A stretch of 64,000 nt of DNA from Sideroxydans sp. (GTDB lineage Bacteria > Pseudomonadota > Gammaproteobacteria > Burkholderiales > Gallionellaceae): positions 1 through 64,000 of the forward strand of contig DAIDAJ010000036.1 in the NCBI GenBank assembly GCA_027310665.1, written 5' to 3'. The notes beneath the pieces are model-generated. The model was given only the letters and a program-made list of their open reading frames with translations. It was not told the origin of the DNA and made no database searches. Position numbers and translations under genes: made by a program. Of this stretch, positions 43,260 through 51,086 are shown in pieces (position 1 is the stretch's first letter; every line of letters starts with the position of its first letter).

Positions 43260-45074
43260 ATGCTACCAGACAACGAAATACGTTTTGACGCTTCCGGGCA
43301 GGCATGGCTGGATCAATTGGTACAGCGCCATCAAAGCAGGGCATCCCAGCTGTTGCAGATACTGCGCGAGATCCAGGAGCACTTCGGACATATTCCACAC
43401 CGGATCGTCACCGAACTGGCCCAAAAATTATCCATTCCACGCGCGCGCATCGAAAGCGTGGCCTCCTTCTACTCCTTCCTGCACCTGAAACCTCACGGGG
43501 AATACCGCGTCCTGTTCTCCGACAACATCACCGATCGCATGCTGGGCAGCCTGCCATTGATGGAGCTGATGTGCCAGCAATTGTGGCTGCAGCCGGGCAA
43601 GGTCTCCGAAGACGGCCTGGTCAGCATCGGTACTACTTCGTGTACCGGCATGTGCGACCAGGGACCGGCGCTGCTGATCAATGGGCGCTCCGTCACGAAA
43701 CTGAATCACCAGCGGGTGCAGGAGATCGTCCAGCTGATACGCAATCGCACGCCGCTGGCAGACTGGCCCGCCGACTTCTTCCGCGTTGAGGACAATATCC
43801 GCCGCAGCGGCCTGTTGCTCGATAGCGCACTGGCTCCCGGAGAATTGCTGCGCGCTGCCCTGTCGTCGGGCGCGCTGAATGTCGTCGAGTCCATCAAGGC
43901 TTCAGGCTTGCGGGGACGCGGCGGCGCAGGCTACTTTACCGGATTGAAATGGGAAGCCTGCCGCAATGCACAGGGAGTCGAACATTACGTGGTATGCAAC
44001 GCCGATGAGGGCGAGCCGGGCACATTCAAGGACCGCGTGCTGCTCACTCGCCAGCCTGATCTGGTCTTTGAAGGCATGACGCTGTGCGCCCTCGCTGTAG
44101 GCGCGAAAAAAGGCTTTCTCTATCTGCGCGGAGAATACAGATACCTGCTCGAACCCTTGCAAGCGGTATTGCAGCGCCGTCGTAACGACAAACTGTTGGG
44201 CACAAGCATCCTCGGGCAGGCCGGTTTCGACTTCGATATCGAGATACATCTCGGCGCCGGTGCATACATCTGCGGCGAGGAATCGGCCCTGATCGAATCC
44301 CTCGAAGGCAAGCGCGGTGTACCGCGCAATCGCCCGCCGTTCCCGGTGACGCACGGCTATCTGCAACAACCCACCGCCGTAGATAACGTCGAGACGTTCT
44401 GCCAGGCTGTACTGGCACTGCACATGGGGGCCGAAAAATACCGCGCCATCGGCACGGCAAAATCCACCGGTAGCAAACTGATCTCTGTGTCCGGCGATTG
44501 CCAGCGCCCCGGCATCTACGAATATCCCTTTGGCGTTTCGGTGCGCGAGATATTGCGGGATTGCGGTGCGGTGAACACGCTTGCGGTCCAGGTCAGCGGA
44601 CCTTCCGGCGTCTGTGTTGCGGAAAGCGAATTCGACCGCAGATTGGGCTTTGAGGATCTGCCTACCGCGGGAGCATTCATGATCTTCGACGACAGCCGCG
44701 ACCTGTTCGAAGTGGCGCGCAATTTCGTGCATTTCTTCGCACATGAAAGCTGCGGCTTCTGCACGCCCTGCCGTGTCGGCACCTCGATTCTGAAACAGAC
44801 CATGGACAAGATCGCGGCCGGGCATGGCACGCGCTACGACCTCTCCGAGGTCGAAAACCTTGATCGCGTATTGCAGACCACTTCGCATTGCGGCCTGGGG
44901 CGAACTGCCTGCAACCCGGTGCTGCATACCCTCAAGCATTTCCGCCCCTCCTACGAGAACAAGCTGAAATCGCTGATGTTCTCACCCGCCTTTGACCTCG
45001 ACGGATCGCTGGCGCGCGCGCGGCAGATGACCGGTCGCAACGATGCCGGCGCGCATCTGAAGGAGATCGAATGA
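43260..45074 (+). CDS. hoxF: NAD-reducing hydrogenase diaphorase subunit HoxF
   Basis: A 604-residue NuoE-NuoF fusion. The N-terminal NuoE-like domain (about residues 10-155) keeps one cysteine pair, TTSCTGMCDQG, while at the first pair's usual position the chain reads YRVLFSDNITD without cysteine. The NuoF part has the FMN/NAD region GLRGRGGAGYFTGLKWEAC and CNADEGEPGTFKDR, then the [4Fe-4S] motif ESCGFCTPCRVGTS with HCGLGRTACNP. It oxidises or reduces NAD(H). First gene of hoxFUYHW; overlaps hoxU by 4 bp. Confidence 0.93.
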   Translation: MLPDNEIRFDASGQAWLDQLVQRHQSRASQLLQILREIQEHFGHIPHRIVTELAQKLSIPRARIESVASFYSFLHLKPHGEYRVLFSDNITDRMLGSLPLMELMCQQLWLQPGKVSEDGLVSIGTTSCTGMCDQGPALLINGRSVTKLNHQRVQEIVQLIRNRTPLADWPADFFRVEDNIRRSGLLLDSALAPGELLRAALSSGALNVVESIKASGLRGRGGAGYFTGLKWEACRNAQGVEHYVVCNADEGEPGTFKDRVLLTRQPDLVFEGMTLCALAVGAKKGFLYLRGEYRYLLEPLQAVLQRRRNDKLLGTSILGQAGFDFDIEIHLGAGAYICGEESALIESLEGKRGVPRNRPPFPVTHGYLQQPTAVDNVETFCQAVLALHMGAEKYRAIGTAKSTGSKLISVSGDCQRPGIYEYPFGVSVREILRDCGAVNTLAVQVSGPSGVCVAESEFDRRLGFEDLPTAGAFMIFDDSRDLFEVARNFVHFFAHESCGFCTPCRVGTSILKQTMDKIAAGHGTRYDLSEVENLDRVLQTTSHCGLGRTACNPVLHTLKHFRPSYENKLKSLMFSPAFDLDGSLARARQMTGRNDAGAHLKEIE

Positions 45075-45823
45075 AGGAAACCTTCCTGCTCGATGGCTCG
45101 ACCATTCCCTTCGAACCGGGCCAGACCGTGATTCAGGCCGCACTGGCTGCCGGTCATTACATCCCTCACCTGTGCTATCACCCGGAGTTCAAGCCGCACG
45201 GCAGTTGCAAACTATGCACGGTCAAGATCAACGGGCGCACCGTGGCCTCCTGCACCATGCCCGCCGAGGCCGGACTGCAAGTCGAAAGCGAGATCGAGGA
45301 ATTGAACGCTTTGCGTCGTTCGCTCGTGCAGATGCTGTTCGCCGAAGGCAACCATTTCTGCCCTTCTTGCGAGAAAAGCGGCAATTGTCTCTTGCAGGCG
45401 CTGGGTTATGACCTCGAAGTCCACGCGACAGGCTTCCGCCACCTCTATCCCGATCGTCCGCTGGACGCCTCGCATCCGGACATACTGCTGGACTTCAACC
45501 GCTGCATCCTGTGCGAACTGTGCGTGCGCGCCTCCAGCGAGGTGGACGGCAAGAACGTATTTGCCTTGTCCGGACGCGGCATCACCAAGCACCTGATCGT
45601 CAACGCCGAGTCCGGCAAGCTCTCCGACACCAATATCTCGCTCACCGACAAGGCCATGCAGGTCTGCCCCGTCGGCGTAATCCTTCCCAAGCGTGTCGGT
45701 TTCAGCGTGCCCATCGGTGAAAGGCGTTATGACCAGCGTCCGATCAGCGCGCAGGCACTGGACGATGCACCGCGGCAGACCGATGCCGGCGGGAACTGTG
45801 CTGCTTGCGAAGGAACACCATGA
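45071..45823 (+). CDS. hoxU: Hydrogenase diaphorase subunit HoxU
   Basis: A 250-residue iron-sulfur subunit that relays electrons between HoxY and HoxF. It has a plant-type [2Fe-2S] domain (IPHLCYHPEFKPHGSCKLCTVKING, VASCTMP), the NuoG-like CPSCEKSGNCLLQ histidine/cysteine cluster region and a ferredoxin-like FNRCILCELCVRAS followed by a second CP pair (AMQVCPVGVI). Length matches HoxU. It overlaps hoxY at ATGA, so the two are translationally coupled. Confidence 0.93.
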   Translation: MKETFLLDGSTIPFEPGQTVIQAALAAGHYIPHLCYHPEFKPHGSCKLCTVKINGRTVASCTMPAEAGLQVESEIEELNALRRSLVQMLFAEGNHFCPSCEKSGNCLLQALGYDLEVHATGFRHLYPDRPLDASHPDILLDFNRCILCELCVRASSEVDGKNVFALSGRGITKHLIVNAESGKLSDTNISLTDKAMQVCPVGVILPKRVGFSVPIGERRYDQRPISAQALDDAPRQTDAGGNCAACEGTP

Positions 45824-46359
45824 GCAAGAAACTGCGCGTCGCCACCACTTCGCTTGCCGGTTGCTTCGGTTGCCACATGTCCATACTGGACATCGACGAA
45901 CGCCTGTTCCCTCTGCTGGAGCTCATCGAATTCGACCGCTCGCCGTTGACCGACATCAAGCATTGCGGACCATGCGATATCGGTCTCGTCGAGGGCGGTG
46001 TCTGCAATGCGGAAAACGTGCATGTGCTGCACGAGTTCCGCAAGAACTGCAAGATTCTGATCGCCATCGGCGCCTGCGCCATCAATGGCGGATTGCCTGC
46101 GCAGCGCAACCATCTCGACCTGGGCAGTTGCCTGACCGAGGTGTACCTCACCGAGCCGGGGCTGATGCATGGACATATCCCGAACGACCCGGAACTGCCG
46201 CTGCCGCTGGACAAGGTGCATCCGCTGCACGAAGTGGTGAAGATTGATTACTTCATTCCCGGCTGTCCGCCTTCCGCCGACGCAATCTGGAAATTCCTCA
46301 CCGACCTCATCGCCGGCAAGACGCCGGAACTGGGGCATGGGTTGATTAAGTATGATTGA
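45820..46359 (+). CDS. hoxY: [NiFe]-hydrogenase small subunit HoxY
   Basis: A 179-residue small subunit carrying one proximal [4Fe-4S] cluster: TTSLAGCFGCHMSILDID, CGPCDIGLVEGGVCN, IGACAINGGLP and YFIPGCPPSADAIW give the cysteine ligands. It is short and without a Tat signal, as in cytoplasmic group 3d enzymes. The track starts at 45805, but ATG 45820 with AAGGA upstream and a 4-bp overlap with hoxU is clearly better. A palindromic repeat lies between it and hoxH. Confidence 0.93.
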   Translation: MSKKLRVATTSLAGCFGCHMSILDIDERLFPLLELIEFDRSPLTDIKHCGPCDIGLVEGGVCNAENVHVLHEFRKNCKILIAIGACAINGGLPAQRNHLDLGSCLTEVYLTEPGLMHGHIPNDPELPLPLDKVHPLHEVVKIDYFIPGCPPSADAIWKFLTDLIAGKTPELGHGLIKYD

Positions 46360-46371
46360 AATACATTTGGC

Positions 46372-46427
46372 CACAGAGATCACAGAGCACACAGAGAAAG
46401 GCTGCGAAGCTCTCTGTGGTCTCTGTG
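46372..46427. repeat. Palindromic repeat between hoxY and hoxH
   Basis: Arms 46372-46387 (CACAGAGATCACAGAG) and 46412-46427 (CTCTGTGGTCTCTGTG) are complementary at 15 of 16 positions, with further pairing outside (TTTGGCCA against GGTGGCAAA). It is a widespread interspersed repeat type and would fold into a long hairpin in the hox mRNA. Confidence 0.85.
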
Positions 46428-46452
46428 TACTCGGTGGCAAAGGATTTTGAAT

Positions 46453-47934
46453 ATGGGTAATGATCTGGAAACCGCCGCCCACCCCGAAAAGCTGCGCCGT
46501 GTCGCCATCGACCCGGTGTCGCGCGTCGAGGGCCACGGCAAGGTGACGCTGCTGTTGGACGAGGACGACCGCGTGCACCAGGTGCGGCTGCACATCGTGG
46601 AGTTCCGCGGTTTCGAGAAATTCATCCAGGGCCGTCCCTATTGGGAAGCGCCGGTGATGGTGCAGCGGCTGTGCGGCATCTGCCCGGTCAGCCACCACCT
46701 GGCTGCATCCAAGGCGATGGACATGATCGTGGGTGCCACCCTCACGCCGACCGCCGAAAAGATCCGGCGCTTGATGCATTACGGCCAGATCCTGCAGTCT
46801 CACGCGCTGCACTTCTTCCATCTGTGCTCGCCTGACCTCCTGTTCGGCTTCGATTCGGAAATGGCCAAGCGCAACATCGTAGGCATCGCTGCCACCTACC
46901 CGGAGATCGCCAGACAAGGCGTGCTGCTGCGCAAATTCGGCCAGGAAGTGATCCGCATCACCGCGGGAAAACGCATCCACGGCACGGGTTCCATCCCGGG
47001 CGGGGTAAACAAGAACGTCAGCATCGAAGAGCGCGACTACCTGCTCAAGGACATCGAGCAGGTGGTGGCCTGGAGCCGCGAATCGGTCGGAATCGCCCGG
47101 CAGCTGTTCGAGCAGAATCTCGACCTCTACAACAACTTCGGCCGCTTCAAGGCGCATACGCTCAATATGGTGCGCGGCGACGGCGCGCTCGACCTTTACC
47201 ACGGTGGCTTGCGTGCCCGCGACATGGATGGCAAGACGCTATTCGACCATTACGATTACAGCCATTACTGGGACGTCATCTTCGAGGACGTGAAGACCTG
47301 GTCATACATGAAATTCCCGTTCCTGCGCAGCCTGGGACCGGAGACCGGCTGGTACCGTGTCGGGCCGCTCTCGCGCGTGACGCAGTGCGACTTCATCCCA
47401 ACTCTCCAGGCCGAACAGGCTCGCGTGGAGTTCCTGGCCTTCAACGGCGGATCGGCAACGGGCGCGACGCTGGGCTTCCACTGGGCGCGCATGATAGAGA
47501 TGCTGCATGCCGCCGAAGTAATACAAGACCTGCTGCACGATCCCGACCTGCAAGGCAACGATCTGGTCAGCAAGGGCGAACGGCAGGAGCGCGGCGTGGG
47601 CGTGATCGAGGCCCCGCGCGGCACGCTGATCCACCACTACAAGGTCGACGAGAACGACCAGATCGTGCGTTGCAACCTGATCGTTTCCACCACCCACAAC
47701 AACCAGGCGATGAACGAGGCCATCCGCCAGGTGGCACGGCAGTACATCGACGGACGCAAGCTCACCGAAGGATTGCTCAACCACATCGAGGTGGCCATCC
47801 GAGCCTTCGACCCATGTCTGTCCTGCGCGACCCATGCACTGGGCAAGATGCCGCTGGAAGTTGAATTGCTGGACGTCGAAGGTGACCGGGTCGATGTGCT
47901 GACACGCTCATCCGATGGTTCGTTCTGCTCCTGA
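46453..47934 (+). CDS. hoxH: [NiFe]-hydrogenase large subunit HoxH
   Basis: A 493-residue catalytic subunit. The N-terminal L1 motif RLCGICPVSHHLAASKAMD and C-terminal L2 motif DPCLSCATH provide the four cysteine ligands of the NiFe(CN)2CO site. After the L2 histidine there is an extension beginning ALGKMPLEVE that must be removed by the protease HoxW. VAIDPVSRVEGHGKV at the start is also conserved. ATG 46453 with AAGGA upstream is preferred to the TTG at 46447. The enzyme should be a cytoplasmic, NAD-coupled, bidirectional group 3d hydrogenase. Confidence 0.95.
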   Translation: MGNDLETAAHPEKLRRVAIDPVSRVEGHGKVTLLLDEDDRVHQVRLHIVEFRGFEKFIQGRPYWEAPVMVQRLCGICPVSHHLAASKAMDMIVGATLTPTAEKIRRLMHYGQILQSHALHFFHLCSPDLLFGFDSEMAKRNIVGIAATYPEIARQGVLLRKFGQEVIRITAGKRIHGTGSIPGGVNKNVSIEERDYLLKDIEQVVAWSRESVGIARQLFEQNLDLYNNFGRFKAHTLNMVRGDGALDLYHGGLRARDMDGKTLFDHYDYSHYWDVIFEDVKTWSYMKFPFLRSLGPETGWYRVGPLSRVTQCDFIPTLQAEQARVEFLAFNGGSATGATLGFHWARMIEMLHAAEVIQDLLHDPDLQGNDLVSKGERQERGVGVIEAPRGTLIHHYKVDENDQIVRCNLIVSTTHNNQAMNEAIRQVARQYIDGRKLTEGLLNHIEVAIRAFDPCLSCATHALGKMPLEVELLDVEGDRVDVLTRSSDGSFCS

Positions 47935-48407
47935 TGGTCTCTCCACTCCTGATCTTCGCCATCGGCAACGAATCGCGCGGCGATGATGCGCTGGCACCGC
48001 TACTGGTCCGCCGAATTCAAGCTGACAAAATCGCTGCCCAAGCCGAACTGATCGAGGATTTCCAGTTACAGGTCGAGCATGTCACCGATCTGCTCGGGCG
48101 TAGTGCGGTACTGTTCGTCGATGCGGATATGTCCTGCGATGCCCCGTTCCATTTCGCCGAAATCGCTGCAGCACAGGACCATAGTTACACCAGCCATGCC
48201 ATGACACCGTTCGCGCTGTTGCACACCTTCAAACAAGTGTACGGCGCAGACGCTCCAACCAGTTTCCTGTTGCGCATACGCGGTTACGGCTTCGAACTGG
48301 GAGAAAGCCCGAGCGATGAAGCGTCGGTTAATCTGGAGCTTGCGACTGCGGAGGTTCGCAACTGGCTGGCATACAGACAGCAGGTGCACAGCCCCTGCAC
48401 GAGTTGA
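47934..48407 (+). CDS. hoxW: Hydrogenase maturation protease HoxW
   Basis: A 157-residue endopeptidase of the HycI/HybD fold, which trims the C-terminal extension of HoxH after nickel insertion. It begins LLIFAIGNESRGDDALAPLL with the nickel-sensing acidic residue; VLFVDADMSCDAPF and SHAMTPFALLHTFKQVYG give the remaining acidic and histidine ligands. The ATG overlaps the hoxH stop (TGATG), so it is coupled to hoxH. No hoxI follows. Confidence 0.9.
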   Translation: MVSPLLIFAIGNESRGDDALAPLLVRRIQADKIAAQAELIEDFQLQVEHVTDLLGRSAVLFVDADMSCDAPFHFAEIAAAQDHSYTSHAMTPFALLHTFKQVYGADAPTSFLLRIRGYGFELGESPSDEASVNLELATAEVRNWLAYRQQVHSPCTS

Positions 48408-48414
48408 TTCCCGC

Positions 48415-49200
48415 TTAAGACCGCTGCCTCACCGCCTCGAACAAACATACCGCCGTCGCCGCAGCGGCATTCAGCGACTCGATCTTGCCCGGCATGGGGA
48501 TGATGAAATGTTGCTGCGCCGCATCCAGCAAAGCGGTGGATAGCCCTGCCCCCTCGTTTCCGATGGCAAAGGCGAGCTTGCCGCGCAGGTTGCTGTCGTA
48601 AAGGGATCTGTCAGCCTGCAGGGATGCGGCCATGATCTTGCCGGTGAATTCGGCTGCAACCTCAAGCAGGTTCATCGATTCCGAAATGCTCATTACAAAG
48701 TGCCCGCCCATCCCGGCGCGCAGCACTTTGGGTGACCAGGCATCGGCGCAGCCTGGCGACAGGAACACCGCATCGCACCCTGCCGCAGCGGCCGATCTCA
48801 GGATGGAGCCAAGGTTGCCCGGATCCTGGATTTCCTCCAACAACAAGGCGAACTGGCTGTGCGTCGCGTCCACGTTGGGCTGTGGAATATCGATCAGCGC
48901 GAGCAAGCCATTCGGCGTCTTGAGTTCGGAAATTTGTGCGAACAAGGCATCGTCGAGCATGGTTTGCGGCACATCGCCGCAGGCATCGAGCAAGGCAGCG
49001 ATCTCGGCATCCTGCAATGCTGTTTCGTTCACCAGCAAATGCCTGGGCGTACCTCCGGCATCCAGAAAGGCGCGCAGCAGGTGCGATCCATCGAGCAGTG
49101 TCTGCCCGAGCTCGCGCCGTTCACGAGCCAAAGAAGAAAGTTTGAGCAGCGACTTGAAAAAAGGATTGTCGCGCGAGGAAATGCGCTTGATCGCAGGCAT
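48415..49200 (-). CDS. TrmH/SpoU-family RNA 2'-O-methyltransferase
   Basis: A 261-residue SPOUT methyltransferase. The N-terminus (KRISSRDNPFFKSLLKLSSLARERRELGQTLLDGSHLL) is a SpoU substrate-binding domain. The catalytic knot shows LEEIQDPGNLGSILRSAAAAG, AFAIGNEGAGLS and IPMPGKIESLNAAAATAVCLFEA, motifs 1 to 3 of the family. It probably methylates a ribose in rRNA or tRNA; the target cannot be read from sequence. Convergent with hoxW. Confidence 0.88.
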   Translation of the reverse strand: MPAIKRISSRDNPFFKSLLKLSSLARERRELGQTLLDGSHLLRAFLDAGGTPRHLLVNETALQDAEIAALLDACGDVPQTMLDDALFAQISELKTPNGLLALIDIPQPNVDATHSQFALLLEEIQDPGNLGSILRSAAAAGCDAVFLSPGCADAWSPKVLRAGMGGHFVMSISESMNLLEVAAEFTGKIMAASLQADRSLYDSNLRGKLAFAIGNEGAGLSTALLDAAQQHFIIPMPGKIESLNAAAATAVCLFEAVRQRS

Positions 49201-49293
49201 TAATCAATAATCGCGAAGCGATTCGGTTGCCTCCTCTCCCATCGGGAGAGGATTGAGGTGAGGGAACTCACTATCATCGCGCTCACAGCCTGA

Positions 49294-50067
49294 TCACGCG
49301 GCGGGGTTAGGTTCCGATTCCGAGTCTGTCGCTGCAGGCTCCACCGCTTCGGATTCGATCTTCGCCGGTTCATCCACAATACCCGCTTCCAGCAGGGTTC
49401 CCATCTCTTCCAGCGCAGGCAGTTCTTGCAGGGAGCGCAGGTTGAGGTCATCCATGAATTGCGGGGTGGTGGCGTACAGGGCCGGTTTTCCGGGTGTATC
49501 CCGGGTGCCTATGCTCTCGATCCAGCCGCGCGATTCCAGCGTCTTCAACACTTGCGAAGAGACGGCAACGCCGCGTATCTCCTCGATATCGCCGCGCGTC
49601 ACCGGCTGCCGGTAAGCGATGATGGCCAATGTCTCAAGCACCGCACGCGAATAGCGCGGCGGCTTCTGCGGGTTGAGCTTGTCCAGATGAATCTGCATCT
49701 CGGGACGTGCGCGGAAGCGCCAGCCACTGGCCACCCGGTTCAGTTCGACGCCGCTGGTGGCGTATTTGTCTGCCAATTGCTGCAGCAATTCTTCCACTAG
49801 CTTCGTCTCTACCGGGACTTCGCTCAGGCGCTTCAGCTCGGTGCTGGAAAGTGGTTCCGGCGAGGTCAGCAAAGCCGCTTCGAATATGCGCAGAAGTTGC
49901 ACGGTATCTACCGCGTGCTCGGCTTCAACAACATCCGTTCGTGCAGAGTCTGTCGAAGCATGAACGTCCGCCCCTTCAACAGGCCTGTCCTGAGCTCCGT
50001 CGAAAGGCTCAGGATGGACGGTCACATTATGTTCACTCGGCAGTGATTGCTCGACTGGTTCGGACAT
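49294..50067 (-). CDS. scpB: Segregation and condensation protein B (ScpB)
   Basis: A 257-residue SMC-partner protein with two winged-helix domains (LLRIFEAALLTSPEPLSSTELKRL ... LETLAIIAYRQPVTRGDIEEIRGV, GTRDTPGKPALYATTPQFMDDLNL). It works with ScpA and SMC in chromosome compaction. The track start at 50199 lies inside scpA; ATG 50067, overlapping scpA by 35 bp, fits. Residues about 17-47 (PEPFDGAQDRPVEG ...) are encoded by an inserted REP-like repeat and lie before the conserved fold. The C-terminus is a long acidic tail. Confidence 0.88.
   Translation of the reverse strand: MSEPVEQSLPSEHNVTVHPEPFDGAQDRPVEGADVHASTDSARTDVVEAEHAVDTVQLLRIFEAALLTSPEPLSSTELKRLSEVPVETKLVEELLQQLADKYATSGVELNRVASGWRFRARPEMQIHLDKLNPQKPPRYSRAVLETLAIIAYRQPVTRGDIEEIRGVAVSSQVLKTLESRGWIESIGTRDTPGKPALYATTPQFMDDLNLRSLQELPALEEMGTLLEAGIVDEPAKIESEAVEPAATDSESEPNPAA
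49935..50021. repeat. REP-like repeat doublet inside scpB
   Basis: Two units side by side: CGTTCGTGCAGAGTCTGTCG ending in CATGAACG (49935 on), and a CCTGTCCTGAGCTCCGTCG / AAGGCTCAGGATGGACGG unit (about 49981-50021). They are the same two unit types as at 1792-1916. Both are read in frame, giving the ScpB segment PEPFDGAQDRPVEGADVHAS. Confidence 0.75.
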
Positions 50068-50866
50068 AGATGTTCCCCAAGGTTTCAGTTTGCGTGATCT
50101 CGACCAGGTTCTCCTTGGCGAGTTCGAGGATGGCGATAAACGTGACGACCAGCATCGGGATGGTGGCATCCACTTCAAAAAGGCTTTCGAACGAAACAAA
50201 ATCGGTATTGCGCAACAGGCGCAGCACTTTGGTCATCTGCTCGCGCACCGAGAGTTCTTCGCGGCGTACCCTGTGGTGTGCGTTGACCTTGGCGCGCGTG
50301 AGCAAGGCCAGCCAGGCATGGCGCAGGTCTTCGACGGTGACGTAGGGCAGGCGCTCGATCACCGTGCGTTCGATCAGGACCTGCACCAGTTCGAAATCGC
50401 GGCTGGCTTGCGGCAGCTCGTTCAGTTTCTGTGCGGCCAACTTCATTTGCTCGTATTCAAGCAGGCGGCGCATCAGTTCGGCGCGCGGATCTTCGGCACT
50501 CTCTTCTTCGCTGGCCTTGGGCGGACGCGGCAGCAGCATGCGCGACTTGATCTCGATCAGCACCGCCGCCATCAGCAGGTATTCGGCGGCAAGCTCCAGG
50601 CGATGCTGCTGCATCGCCTCGATGTAGACCATATATTGCCTCGTGAGCGACGCCATCGGGATGTCGAGCACGTCCAGATTGTGCTTGCGTATCAGGTACA
50701 GCAGCAGGTCGAGCGGCCCCTGGAAAGACTCCAGCACCACCTCCAGCGCATCGGGCGGGATGTACAGATCCAGCGGCATCTCCATCATCGGTTCGCCGTG
50801 GACATGTGCGAGTGGCATTGCTGGTGCCTCGGTTTGCGTCGCTGTTGTGGTCTCGGTTTGCGTCAT
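50033..50866 (-). CDS. scpA: Segregation and condensation protein A (ScpA)
   Basis: A 277-residue kleisin. The core begins VVLESFQGPLDLLLYLIRKHNLDVLDIPMASLTRQYMVYIEAM, continues with ELAAEYLLMAAVLIEIKSRMLLPRP and ends with a winged helix (FVSFESLFEVDATIPMLVVTFIAILELAKENLVEI). It bridges the SMC heads together with ScpB. The first 25 residues are Thr/Gln-rich and not conserved. The order trpS - small Cys-rich gene - scpA - scpB suggests one transcript. Confidence 0.93.
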   Translation of the reverse strand: MTQTETTTATQTEAPAMPLAHVHGEPMMEMPLDLYIPPDALEVVLESFQGPLDLLLYLIRKHNLDVLDIPMASLTRQYMVYIEAMQQHRLELAAEYLLMAAVLIEIKSRMLLPRPPKASEEESAEDPRAELMRRLLEYEQMKLAAQKLNELPQASRDFELVQVLIERTVIERLPYVTVEDLRHAWLALLTRAKVNAHHRVRREELSVREQMTKVLRLLRNTDFVSFESLFEVDATIPMLVVTFIAILELAKENLVEITQTETLGNIYVRTSRAITAE

Positions 50867-50872
50867 GTTATA

Positions 50873-51085
50873 TCAGTGGCTGCAACAATCTTGATCCAGT
50901 TGGATCGGCGGGCACGGCATCGTGCCGTACGAGCAGAACACGCAGCAGTCGCCGGTCTTCGGGCGCAGCAGCGTGTGGCATGCAGTACATTCATAAAAGA
51001 ACTGGCAAGCATCGGTCGGCATGGTCTCTTCCTTCTGCGCACCGCAGTATGGACAGGTGATCACCGATTGCAGGACCGCTTCCAT
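50873..51085 (-). CDS. Small cysteine-rich protein (GDCCVFCSYG family)
   Basis: A 70-residue protein, listed in the ORF track only as the tail of a longer spurious frame. It has a zinc-ribbon-like half, TCPYCGAQKEETMPTDACQF, and a second half CTACHTLLRPKTGDCCVFCSYGTMPCPPIQ, the conserved block of a widespread small protein family with no known function. Eleven cysteines suggest metal binding. ATG 51085 starts 1 bp after the trpS stop, so it is co-transcribed with trpS and scpA. Confidence 0.75.
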   Translation of the reverse strand: MEAVLQSVITCPYCGAQKEETMPTDACQFFYECTACHTLLRPKTGDCCVFCSYGTMPCPPIQLDQDCCSH

Positions 51086-51086
51086 C

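Noticed and set aside
43902-44939. 345-codon minus-strand ORF opposite hoxF
   Set aside because: Shadow of a GC-rich gene; no domain and hoxF is certain on the other strand.
45727-47202. 491-codon minus-strand ORF opposite hoxY/hoxH
   Set aside because: Antisense shadow of two certain hydrogenase genes; histidine/valine-rich reading is typical of such shadows.
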